A stretch of DNA of 64,000 nucleotides from Zeaxanthinibacter sp. PT1 (lineage in GTDB: Bacteria > Bacteroidota > Bacteroidia > Flavobacteriales > Flavobacteriaceae), in contig NZ_JAQPCN010000001.1 in assembly GCF_028464225.1 (NCBI RefSeq), positions 124,001-188,000 on the forward strand, read 5' to 3'. Below the pieces are notes generated by a model, which searched no databases, was not told the DNA's origin, and saw only the letters and a list, made by a program, of their open reading frames with translations. The translations under genes and the position numbers were made by a program. Of this stretch, positions 52,408 through 60,053 are shown piece by piece (positions within the stretch are counted from its first letter, which is position 1; every line of letters begins with the position of its first letter).

Positions 52408-53136
52408 ATGATAAAATTCTTTAGAAAAATTAGACAAAGCCTACTCTCTGAAAATAAATTCAGCAAGTATTTGGGTTATGCCGTTGGAGAGATTTTATTG
52501 GTCGTAATCGGAATTCTACTTGCACTACAAATCAACAATTGGAACGAAAACAAAAAAATTGAAAAACTGGAGCTGAACCTTTTAAAAGAAATGCAAGAAA
52601 ATTTGAGGTCGGACATACAGGACATAAAAACCAATATTGGTTATCACGAAAGAGGTATTCAATCTGCAAACATTATTTTACAGTCTTTTGAAAAAAACTT
52701 ACCATATAATGATAGTTTGAACAAACATTATGGAAAAGTTCCTATGATACCGAGATTCTTGATAACCAAAAACGCATACAACAGTATGAATAATGCAGGT
52801 ATGAGAATTATTCAAAATGACTCTTTACGGAATGCTATAACCTATCACTATGAAAGTGCCTTTTCTTTCTTAATGGATTGGAACAACGCAGAATGGAATA
52901 CACAAATGCAAGACCATAGAGAACTATACAGAAAACACTTTAAAACATTTAATTTTTGGGGAGATTTAGTTCCTGCAGATTATGATAAACTTCGTAAAGA
53001 TCAAGAATACATTAACTATTTAAACAATAGAATTGGTTGGTTAACACCGATTATTGGAATGTACAAAAGGAATGGAATTAAACGAACAGAAAAATTAATT
53101 GAAGTGATTGATAAAGAATTAGAAAATAGGGAATAA
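52408..53136 (+). CDS. DUF6090 family protein, paralogue 5 (cassette C22)
   Basis: 242 residues with N-terminus IKFFRKIRQSLLSENKFSKY, membrane helix (GYAVGEILLVVIGILLALQI) and a variable body (EMQENLRSDIQDIKTNIGYHERG...). The start is 32 nt inside C22. Last part is rich in aromatic residues (FNFWGDLVPADYDKLRKDQEY). Confidence 0.77.
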   Translation: MIKFFRKIRQSLLSENKFSKYLGYAVGEILLVVIGILLALQINNWNENKKIEKLELNLLKEMQENLRSDIQDIKTNIGYHERGIQSANIILQSFEKNLPYNDSLNKHYGKVPMIPRFLITKNAYNSMNNAGMRIIQNDSLRNAITYHYESAFSFLMDWNNAEWNTQMQDHRELYRKHFKTFNFWGDLVPADYDKLRKDQEYINYLNNRIGWLTPIIGMYKRNGIKRTEKLIEVIDKELENRE

Positions 53137-53146
53137 TAAATAACGA

Positions 53147-53338
53147 AAGCACAATAATGGCCATAAGTAATTGCTCGTTCTCGTCTACTTCTTACCGTAC
53201 ATGCGGGACTAGCGGATTTTTAATCTGGTGTGTACCTGCCTGCGGCAGGCAGGCTTGCAAAGTTAAGTGTTCTGCCTTCCTCCCGCTTCGCTCGTCGGAG
53301 GCACTACGCAACTACTCATAGCCGAGACCGTTGGCAAC
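53147..53338 (+). repeat. attC-like site S22 (end of C22)
   Basis: Left box AAGCACAAT pairs with the C22 start only in 7 of 9 bases. Inner arms GGCCATAAGTAATTGC / GCAACTACTCATAGCC. Right core GTTGGCAAC. Loop nearly identical to S6, including its CCTGCCTGCGGCAGGCAGG palindrome. Confidence 0.7.
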
Positions 53339-53373
53339 AGGTAGAAAACCAATGTATTGTAAATAGTAACCTT

Positions 53374-53923
53374 ATGAAAAGAAGAAAATTTATATGGGCA
53401 ACCGCTTTGGCTACACCAGTCCTTACTTTAAATGCCAGAAATTTAAATTGTAACCTTAAAAAAAAACCAAGAACCTTTTATTGTTAAGGCAGGAGAAGGA
53501 CGCAAAGAAGGCTTCGAATTATCCACTGGTCTTTTGAAAATTTCTGGACAAGACACACTTGGACAATTCTGTATGTTTGAATCAAAAAATAATGAAGGGC
53601 CAATGCCTGGCCCACCGCTTTATGTGCACAAATATCAGGATGAAGTATTCCAAATTATTGAGGGTGAATTTATCTTTCAAGTGGGTGAGGAAAGAATAAT
53701 TGCTAATGCTGGTGATATTGTCTTTGGACCTCGGAATGTTCCTCATACATTTTATCAAAGAAGTAAAATAGGCCATATGATATTTTCATGTAACCCTGCT
53801 GGGAAAATGGAAATTATAGTCAAGGCTATAAATGAATTAATGCCTGACCAGCCGGACAAGTTTGCAGAGGTCTGTGCACTAAATGACGTTCCTTTTGTTG
53901 GGCCTCCAATGTCAGGCGAATAA
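53374..53923 (+). pseudogene. cupin-domain protein with frameshift in a 9-A run (cassette C23)
   Basis: ATG 53374 opens a signal-like N-terminus (MKRRKFIWATALATPVLTL, partly Tat-like). A run of nine A (53458-53466) breaks the frame: the first frame ends after 37 codons, and the second frame continues QEPFIVKAGEGRKEGFELSTG into a cupin (VHKYQDEVFQIIEGEFIFQVG with the HxxxxE pattern, then AGDIVFGPRNVPHTFY). One A fewer would restore a single 182-residue protein. Decayed gene, sequencing error, or A-run slippage; undecided. Confidence 0.65.
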
Positions 53924-53932
53924 ATTAACCTA

Positions 53933-53997
53933 TAGCCAACAAAGTATATAAGCCATACCCTTCGAGGTACGGCACATATACAAGACGTTAGCCCTAT
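53933..53997 (+). repeat. attC-like site S23 (end of C23)
   Basis: A short, 65-nt site. Left box ATAGCCAAC (first base 53932) pairs with the C23 start GTTGGCAAC in 7 of 9. Inner arms GTATATAAGCCATACC / GGTACGGCACATATAC. Right core GTTAGCCCT, immediately followed by the middle of an S5-type loop rather than by a cassette gene. Confidence 0.68.
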
Positions 53998-54209
53998 CAA
54001 GAATATTTTCTCTATATTTAAAGTATTGATAACCTGTTGTTTGGCAAAGATGATGGTATGGTGAAGTCCGAAGATAACTCACTGTATGATCGCTAGGGTT
54101 AGACGCCTGGATTGGATTCAAAAAATTGTCTAAAAACCCTGTCTTCGGCAGGCTGCCTTGCCTACCGTAGGTAGGCGGTCGGGATGCATTACCATACCCG
54201 TTATGCAGT
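53998..54209 (+). repeat. truncated attC-like site S24 (all of remnant cassette C24)
   Basis: Right half of an S5/S7-type site only (TCTATATTTAAAGTATTG..., CCGAAGATAACTCACTGTATG...), without the left box or the gene expected before it. Right core GTTATGCAGT at 54200. It shows that a deletion joined S23's core to this loop. Confidence 0.7.
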
Positions 54210-54228
54210 ATTAACCAACCCAAAGAAT

Positions 54229-55392
54229 ATGAGAAAATCACAAAAATTATTAATCTGCATTGTTATTACATTAATAATGTTCCCAGCTAACAACTTATTA
54301 GGGCAGAATTCTTACAAATTGAGAGATAATGAAACAATTGGTCCAGAAAAAGGCTCACTTATTATTACTGGCGACGGTATCTATGGAATTTTTAAAGATA
54401 AATTCATGGAACTAATTGGTGGAGCAGACGCACCAGTTATTGTAATTCCTACAGCCGGTTCTTCTGATGTTCTTTCTGATGAATTTTTAGAAAATTATAA
54501 ACAAAGATTCATTAAATCCGGTTTAACTAATGTTACGGTTTTACATACCAGAGACCCAGAGGAAGCCAATACAGATGAATTTATTGAACCTATTAAAAAT
54601 GCTGTAGGTGTAATATTCAGCGGCGGAAGACAATGGCGACATGCGGACTCTTACTTAAACACAAAGACGCATGATGAATTAATTAAGCTCTTAAGTCGAG
54701 GTGGAGTTATCGCAGGAGGATCTGCTGGTGCTACTATTCAAGGTTCTTATTTAGCTAGAGGAGATTCAAAAGGAAATACAAAAATGATGGGAGACCATGA
54801 AGTTGGATTGAGTTTTATAAAGAATGTAGCCATTGATCAGCACCTTTTAAAAAGAAACAGACAGTTTGATATGTTTGAAATTCTAGATAACAGACCTGAA
54901 TTACTAGGGATAGGAATAGATGAAGGTACTGGAATAATTGTTCAAGGTGATACATTTAAAGTTATAGGAAAAAGTTATGTTGTCATGTATGATGGCACTC
55001 GATGGTCAGAAGAAAGAGATACCATCTATAAATTACCAAAAGGCAGTAGGGAGTTTTACACCTTAAAATCTGGCGACGAATATAATTTAAAAACAAGGTC
55101 TGTAATTACATATAGAAATAGAGAGTATGTAAATCTTACAGAGAAAGACTTAAAAATTTACTGTGGCGTATATAAATTAATTGGAACCGATGTAAAATCT
55201 GAATTATTTGTTAATGATGATACTTTATTCAGTAAAGCGAATGGTCAAACTTTCCCTCTCCTTCCAGAATCAGAAACTCGATTTTACATATCGCAAACTG
55301 ATGTTTATTTAGATTTTATATTTGATTCAAATGACAAGGTATTAAAAGTAAAAGTTCCAATTCAAAATCAAACTTGGGAGAAATTGAATTAA
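54229..55392 (+). CDS. cyanophycinase-like peptidase S51 family protein (cassette C25)
   Basis: 387 residues from ATG 54229. Signal peptide (KLLICIVITLIMFPANNLLG|Q), then an S51 fold: PEKGSLIITGDG, VIFSGGRQWR and the nucleophile elbow VIAGGSAGATIQGSYLARGD with S165, plus DNRPELLGIGIDEGTGIIV. Cyanophycinases cut the beta-Asp-Arg polymer; related S51 proteins cut other Asp-containing peptides. The extra C-terminal region (about 290-387) is not recognised. Start 29 nt inside C25. Confidence 0.8.
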   Translation: MRKSQKLLICIVITLIMFPANNLLGQNSYKLRDNETIGPEKGSLIITGDGIYGIFKDKFMELIGGADAPVIVIPTAGSSDVLSDEFLENYKQRFIKSGLTNVTVLHTRDPEEANTDEFIEPIKNAVGVIFSGGRQWRHADSYLNTKTHDELIKLLSRGGVIAGGSAGATIQGSYLARGDSKGNTKMMGDHEVGLSFIKNVAIDQHLLKRNRQFDMFEILDNRPELLGIGIDEGTGIIVQGDTFKVIGKSYVVMYDGTRWSEERDTIYKLPKGSREFYTLKSGDEYNLKTRSVITYRNREYVNLTEKDLKIYCGVYKLIGTDVKSELFVNDDTLFSKANGQTFPLLPESETRFYISQTDVYLDFIFDSNDKVLKVKVPIQNQTWEKLN

Positions 55393-55395
55393 AAT

Positions 55396-55531
55396 ATGCG
55401 TAACAAGTTATATAAAAAATAGACGAAACAGCAATGAAATCAAGGCTTTTGGCTCCCATCAAACTATGTGCTTTATTGAAAGTTTAGTACTTCGAAATCG
55501 CCTGCTTTTCATATACTACCCGTTGTGCTTC
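55396..55531 (+). repeat. attC-like site S25 (end of C25)
   Basis: Left box ATGCGTAAC pairs with the C25 start GTTATGCAG in 7 of 9. Inner arms TTATATAAAAAATAGACG / CGCCTGCTTTTCATATAC. Right core GTTGTGCTTC. Loop as in S4 and S14. Confidence 0.7.
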
Positions 55532-55541
55532 ATTAAAACCA

Positions 55542-56309
55542 ATGATTAAGTTTTTTAGAAAAATTAGACAAAATTTACTCTCTGAAAATAAATTCAGTAA
55601 GTATCTGATTTATGCTATTGGAGAAATCATACTTGTGGTAATTGGAATATTGATTGCGATTCAGATTAATAACTGGAATGAACAATCAAAAACACAAAAG
55701 TCAGCCGACATACAACTTAAGCAACTAAGCCAAAACATCTCAGATGATCTTATTCAGCTAGATACACTGAACGAAGTCATCAAAACTAATGTTATAAAAA
55801 GTCAGATGTTATCTGATCAGTTTCAACAAATAATACCTTTTGATTCATTAACAACAGGTTATATCACTGCAAATTTATTTGAACAAAACTTTTATGCTAA
55901 TAGCACCGCGTATGACAAACTAAATAAGACAGGAGAGTTTTCTATTTTACCAAAAGATTTACAAATGGACATCACTGCGTATTATAACTTATTGCATAGA
56001 ATCAAAGAACGTGAAGAAATCACCAACACATTCATAAAAAAAGAAATAGAACCTTATTATTTCAATTACTACAGTAAATACCACAGAAAAGGAAGTAATA
56101 AACATCCTTTATTAGAAGAATATTACCAAAACGACAAAAGAGAAGCTATACCTTTGGATATCAGAGCCATAATGAATGATGATAAATTGGCAACAATAAA
56201 TTTTGCCAGATTATATCAAATAAAAATTCAACAAGAATTTTATAAGGAAGCATTACAACATGGCACAAAATTAAAGGTATCTATTGATAAACATTTAAAT
56301 AGAAGATAA
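55542..56309 (+). CDS. DUF6090 family protein, paralogue 6 (cassette C26)
   Basis: 255 residues with N-terminus IKFFRKIRQNLLSENKFSKY, membrane helix (YAIGEIILVVIGILIAIQIN), NNWNEQ and a variable body (IQLKQLSQNISDDLIQLDTLN...). The start lies only 19 nt past the cassette core, so any promoter must lie in the preceding site or further upstream. Confidence 0.77.
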   Translation: MIKFFRKIRQNLLSENKFSKYLIYAIGEIILVVIGILIAIQINNWNEQSKTQKSADIQLKQLSQNISDDLIQLDTLNEVIKTNVIKSQMLSDQFQQIIPFDSLTTGYITANLFEQNFYANSTAYDKLNKTGEFSILPKDLQMDITAYYNLLHRIKEREEITNTFIKKEIEPYYFNYYSKYHRKGSNKHPLLEEYYQNDKREAIPLDIRAIMNDDKLATINFARLYQIKIQQEFYKEALQHGTKLKVSIDKHLNRR

Positions 56310-56317
56310 AATAACGA

Positions 56318-56594
56318 AAGCACAATTGTGCCAATACCCCCGCCCAAACGTGCCCCGGCAGAATATTCTGCCGGGCCTGCCTACCGAAGTTAGGCCTGCC
56401 TTCCGCAGGCAGGCTTGTCTACCGAAGGTTGGCGGGCGGGCATTGCTCTCCTCCTACCCTATCAAGAATATTTTCTCTATATTTAATGTCTAAACCTGCT
56501 TCGGTACGGCGCAACAGATCCCCCTATGCGCCTGTGTAGCTTGGCTCCGGCAGCTACGCCTACAAGCAGATTTCCCCGAAACCGTTATCAAAAT
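56318..56594 (+). repeat. attC-like site S26 (end of C26)
   Basis: Left box AAGCACAAT pairs with the C26 start GTTGTGCTT in 8 of 9. The loop is GC-rich with several GCCTGCC...GGCAGGC palindromes and a TCTATATTTAATG stretch. Right core GTTATCAAAAT. Inner arms are hard to trace. Confidence 0.65.
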
Positions 56595-56711
56595 TTATAA
56601 TTTTTAAAATTCAATTCAGTATCACATCAGCTCCTCCGATTGAATTTTTATTTGGGGAAGAAACAGAACGATATATGCTGAACATCTGAAGGAGTCATTT
56701 AAATAACCAGA

Positions 56712-57443
56712 GTGATGGATAAGTATAAAAATTTACATTTATGGATGATAATTCCCATGCTTATTATGCAATTGGGGATATTTATGAATTATTGGGGTGA
56801 TTTTTCGAACAAAGCATGGTCCGTACATGTCCATTACTGGACGGGATCTTTATGGTATATATACTTAATTATTCAACCTTATTTAGCCACTCACGGTTAT
56901 TTGGTAAAACATAGAACTAATGGAATAATTGGAATGTTATTGGCCGGAGGGGTAGTGTTTACTGCCCTGAGCATGAACCATAGGAATATTGTACTTGCCG
57001 AAACCGTTGCTCAATTTCCGGAACGATTTGGACCATTTAAGCCTTGGTTCTTCTATGGTGTTATAGCAATTGAAACTGTAATGATGACAGCTTTCCTCTT
57101 TGCAGTAATACAAAGTATATTACATAGGAAAAGACTTGAAGATCACGCCTGGTGGATGATTTCCACAGTTTTCATAATTATATGGCCCGCACTAAGCAGG
57201 GGTGTATTAATTGCTTGGTACGGACCTGGTGGATTTATAGATGAACCTACCGCCATGCCTCCTTTTCATGCTACCAGTGTTTTCATAATTATTTTTATAA
57301 TTCTTGCCTCCTGGAAGTATAAAAAAATTAGGCATCCGGCGACCATTCTTGCATTGGGCGTAAACGTGTTTAACTTTCTTTTAGAGCCCATAGGTAGATC
57401 AGAAACCTTCAGGTCAATAATTGACCTTGTGATAAAAGGGTGA
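56712..57443 (+). CDS. multi-pass membrane protein, unassigned (cassette C27)
   Basis: 243 residues with about seven hydrophobic segments and conserved-looking HVHYWTGSLWYIYLIIQP and HAWWMISTVFIIIWPALSRG. The arrangement recalls DUF2306-type predicted membrane proteins, but the family is not certain. It starts 127 nt inside the cassette, leaving room for a promoter. No clear 3' box pairs with its start, so the cassette has decayed. Confidence 0.65.
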   Translation: MMDKYKNLHLWMIIPMLIMQLGIFMNYWGDFSNKAWSVHVHYWTGSLWYIYLIIQPYLATHGYLVKHRTNGIIGMLLAGGVVFTALSMNHRNIVLAETVAQFPERFGPFKPWFFYGVIAIETVMMTAFLFAVIQSILHRKRLEDHAWWMISTVFIIIWPALSRGVLIAWYGPGGFIDEPTAMPPFHATSVFIIIFIILASWKYKKIRHPATILALGVNVFNFLLEPIGRSETFRSIIDLVIKG

Positions 57444-57599
57444 TAGACTGAATTTCACCTATGCCTACAAAAGGTATCAGCAATTAATTGGCTTCCTGAT
57501 GATGGACATTCCCGGTATTGAATATGGCAATCCTAGCAACAGCAATGAACCATAGCTACTCCCGCCAACTTAGGCTAACAAAGACCGTTATATCTAATT
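57444..57599 (+). repeat. decayed end of C27 (site S27 remnant) with short open frame
   Basis: The right core GTTATATCTAATT (57587-57599) with an upstream GGCTAACAAAGACC keeps the last part of a site, but no complementary left box is seen. The DNA before it holds a short frame (KRYQQLIGFLMMDIPGIEYG) without a start, possibly a gene remnant. Confidence 0.45.
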
Positions 57600-57653
57600 G
57601 ATATATAATTCAATTGTTTCTTCAAATCTTGAATAATTTCCTGAAAAATTCCC

Positions 57654-59882
57654 CTATTCACCAACTTTTAAAAGAATTGGTATCGAATGAGACATTCCAT
57701 TATTCTGTACGAACACTGTAGTCCTTAAGCCATGGCACAGCATATCCAGATGCTTTGCAACCTTGTATTCATCACCTTCATAGCCCTTCGGCAACCCCAA
57801 GAAAACCATATCTGATTCCCCGCTTTTTTCATAAAGCACATCTCTAAAATTGCCATCATGTACAATTACGTGAACCGAAGCTTCAATCCTTGCTAATGGG
57901 AGTAATTTCTTTATGCCTTTGCTCAATTTGGTTTTATGTTCTTTAGTTCTTACCACTGATAAAATCCGAATCCCGGCGTCTTCCCACTGCGGGTTTAATT
58001 TTATCAGGTAGGCGCACATCAACATAAGATCGCCATTATTCTGCTGTCCCCGCCACCATATATCTATTACCTTTCCTCGTTCTGTAATCCCCGACCTGGA
58101 ATTTAAAAGAATGATATTCTTATCTTTTTTTCGTAGTGCTTCGATGGCCCTGAGTTCCTTGATCTGGCCTTCGGTGTCATGAGACCAGTCAAATAATATG
58201 GTATTTGTCCGTAACCCTCCCAATCCGTGTCCCTTAGCTATTTCAACAAAACCTTCATGGAAATCGGTTACAGAGTGAACTTCAATAAATGCCTGGAATC
58301 CCTGGTGCGCAATTTTCTTTCTGATTTCAGTTTCGATAGTCCTTCTTTTGTCATCCGGCACGAATTCTTCCGTACATATTAAATGCGCCAAAGTAAGTAT
58401 CCCATGGTGCTGTCCCAGTAACTCAGCTAGTTTAATTAGGCTAAGATGCTTGTCTACATTTTTAACGAAAACTAACATTAATGGTCTCCAGTTGCGGCTA
58501 TAAACACTTCTGTTCTTAAGCTGTAGTAATGCATACCTGGCAACCTTTATCCAGAATCCAACAGACACATCCCCCCACTGCTGTTCCAGGGATCTGGAGC
58601 GTAGCCAGATATAAAGCCCTGCCACAATGAGCAAAGCCAACAAACAGGCCCAGGGATTGATCAAAAACATGACTCCAATAGCACCGGCAGCACCCAGGAT
58701 AGATATGTACCATGGAACTCTGATTTTTGGCCTGTACGAGGGCTCTGCAACAATCACCTCCAATGCCGCACTAAAATTAATGATCACGTATAGGGTTAAG
58801 AACAATATAGACACCAATTGGGCAAGGGTGTTAAGCGACCCCAGGGATACTGCCAGTAAAGCGATTGCTCCACTAATCCAGGTTGCCCTGGTGGGCTGCC
58901 CGGTATTGGATAGCTTTGAAAGAAATTTAGGTGCAAGACCATCCATGGAAAGTGCCTGCAGTACACGCGGGCCACCCAGGATGCTTCCGAAAGTTGAAGA
59001 TAAGATGGCACCCCACACGGCCGGGATCACTATTATTCCTCCAAACAATGCCACCGATGTCCAGGTCTTCAGTCCAAATTCTTCATCCGTAAGCTGCTCT
59101 ATAGTCAGAAGACCGGTTATGGCAAACAGTACGGGTATTAACAGATAAATCAAAGCACCGGTCAATACAGCACCCAAGGTACCCCTGGGAATGGATTTCC
59201 TGGGTTTTTTCAGATCTCCGCTCATGCCAATGCCTGCCGTAAAACCGGTAACTGCCGGAAAGAAAACTGCAAAAACATACCAAAAACCTCCATCGCCTGT
59301 TGTGGCATAAGTTGCATTCATTAATGGGGCATGGGTTTCATGCGATAAAACTCCGACTGCCAGGGCCACTATGGATAGACCTACTAATATCATAATGGGA
59401 AGTTGGGCTTTAAGGGTGATAGCTGCACTTTTACCGGAAAGTAAGGCCACTGAAATGATAAATACGGCGGTAAGGCCCTGCAAGCCAAAGGAAGGGATGC
59501 CTCCCCAATCCGCAGGCCAGAAGATCAGAATGGCCTCGGCTAATCCATAGGAATAAAAGGTTACACTCAATATCCTGCAAAAATAAAGTGGAATGCCAAT
59601 GGCGCCACCGGTTTCCATCCCCAGGCTTCGGGATACCAAAAAATACTCTCCCCCGACCCCTACCTGGCTATTCGTGGCTATTGCAGAAGCACTGAGTCCG
59701 GTTATAAAGGTGATAGAGCTGGCTAAAATTACAATTACCATGGTCCAGCCCAGGCCTACATTGCCTACCACCCATCCAAACCGGAGGTACATGATAAGAC
59801 CAAGAATGGTTAATACACTCGGAGTATATACCCCCAAAAAGGTTCCAAATTTTCGGGGAGTATGTACGGTGTTTTCAGACAT
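57654..59882 (-). CDS. APC/SLC12-type cation-chloride cotransporter-like permease
   Basis: 742 residues: about 12 membrane segments of an APC-superfamily permease (about 15-440, with SVGGEYFLVSRSLGMETG-like GVGGEYFLVSRSLGMETGG and TGFTAGIGMSGDLKKPRKSIPRG), then a soluble C-terminal domain (about 460-742) resembling SLC12 transporters (HGLGGLRTNTILFDW, IDIWWRGQQNNGDLMLMCAYLI, RLDMLCHGLRTTVFVQN-like HLDMLCHGLRTTVFVQNNG). Likely moves amino acids or K+/Cl-; direction unknown. It precedes a K+-channel gene on the same strand (171 nt apart), suggesting ion homeostasis. Confidence 0.78.
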   Translation of the reverse strand: MSENTVHTPRKFGTFLGVYTPSVLTILGLIMYLRFGWVVGNVGLGWTMVIVILASSITFITGLSASAIATNSQVGVGGEYFLVSRSLGMETGGAIGIPLYFCRILSVTFYSYGLAEAILIFWPADWGGIPSFGLQGLTAVFIISVALLSGKSAAITLKAQLPIMILVGLSIVALAVGVLSHETHAPLMNATYATTGDGGFWYVFAVFFPAVTGFTAGIGMSGDLKKPRKSIPRGTLGAVLTGALIYLLIPVLFAITGLLTIEQLTDEEFGLKTWTSVALFGGIIVIPAVWGAILSSTFGSILGGPRVLQALSMDGLAPKFLSKLSNTGQPTRATWISGAIALLAVSLGSLNTLAQLVSILFLTLYVIINFSAALEVIVAEPSYRPKIRVPWYISILGAAGAIGVMFLINPWACLLALLIVAGLYIWLRSRSLEQQWGDVSVGFWIKVARYALLQLKNRSVYSRNWRPLMLVFVKNVDKHLSLIKLAELLGQHHGILTLAHLICTEEFVPDDKRRTIETEIRKKIAHQGFQAFIEVHSVTDFHEGFVEIAKGHGLGGLRTNTILFDWSHDTEGQIKELRAIEALRKKDKNIILLNSRSGITERGKVIDIWWRGQQNNGDLMLMCAYLIKLNPQWEDAGIRILSVVRTKEHKTKLSKGIKKLLPLARIEASVHVIVHDGNFRDVLYEKSGESDMVFLGLPKGYEGDEYKVAKHLDMLCHGLRTTVFVQNNGMSHSIPILLKVGE

Positions 59883-59924
59883 AATGAAATGTACAAAAAA
59901 AGCAAATAACTAATAGTCAGTCTG

Positions 59925-60011
59925 TTAAGCTCGATAATAGTGGCGAAGCAATATCATACCGATTAATAAAGAAGAGGTTATAAGCCAGGTTTTCTGTGCA
60001 TGATTGCTCAT
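59925..60011 (-). CDS. possible 28-residue membrane peptide
   Basis: Between the two transporter genes an ATG frame encodes MSNHAQKTWLITSSLLIGMI followed by LLRHYYRA, a single hydrophobic helix with basic ends. The same frame is open for about 14 codons further upstream (WSLIADYSPWFTLG), so it may be the tail of a lost membrane protein instead. Confidence 0.25.
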   Translation of the reverse strand: MSNHAQKTWLITSSLLIGMILLRHYYRA

Positions 60012-60053
60012 CCCTAAGGTAAACCATGGAGAATAATCAGCGATCAGGGACCA

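Larger units (their letters stand above)
31592..57599 (+). mobile_element. integron-like gene-cassette array (about 27 cassettes)
   Basis: A 26-kb AT-rich segment cut into units by 28 GTT cores (26 are GTTR). In each unit the 8-10 bases after the core are the reverse complement of a box at the unit's own 3' end, directly before an inner hairpin site. Cassette intervals (core to core): C1 31593-34239, C2 -34608, C3 -35446, C4 -36751, C5 -37994, C6 -38700, C7 -39152, C8 -39544, C9 -40287, C10 -42038, C11 -42882, C12 -43250, C13 -43618, C14 -45140, C15 -46042, C16 -46412, C17 -47332, C18 -47961, C19 -50328, C20 -51266, C21 -52376, C22 -53330, C23 -53987, C24 -54200, C25 -55522, C26 -56584, C27 -57587. 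No intact recombinase is present in the window. Confidence 0.8.

Noticed and set aside
31592-57599. A CRISPR array, because of recurring similar sequences at intervals.
   Set aside because: The repeats are 58-301 nt, unlike, widely spaced, and separate protein genes; there are no short identical repeats with unique spacers of constant length and no cas genes.
31592-57599. Insertion sequence or transposon as the carrier of the array.
   Set aside because: No transposase, no terminal inverted repeats spanning the region, and no target-site duplication were seen; boundaries are those of cassettes.
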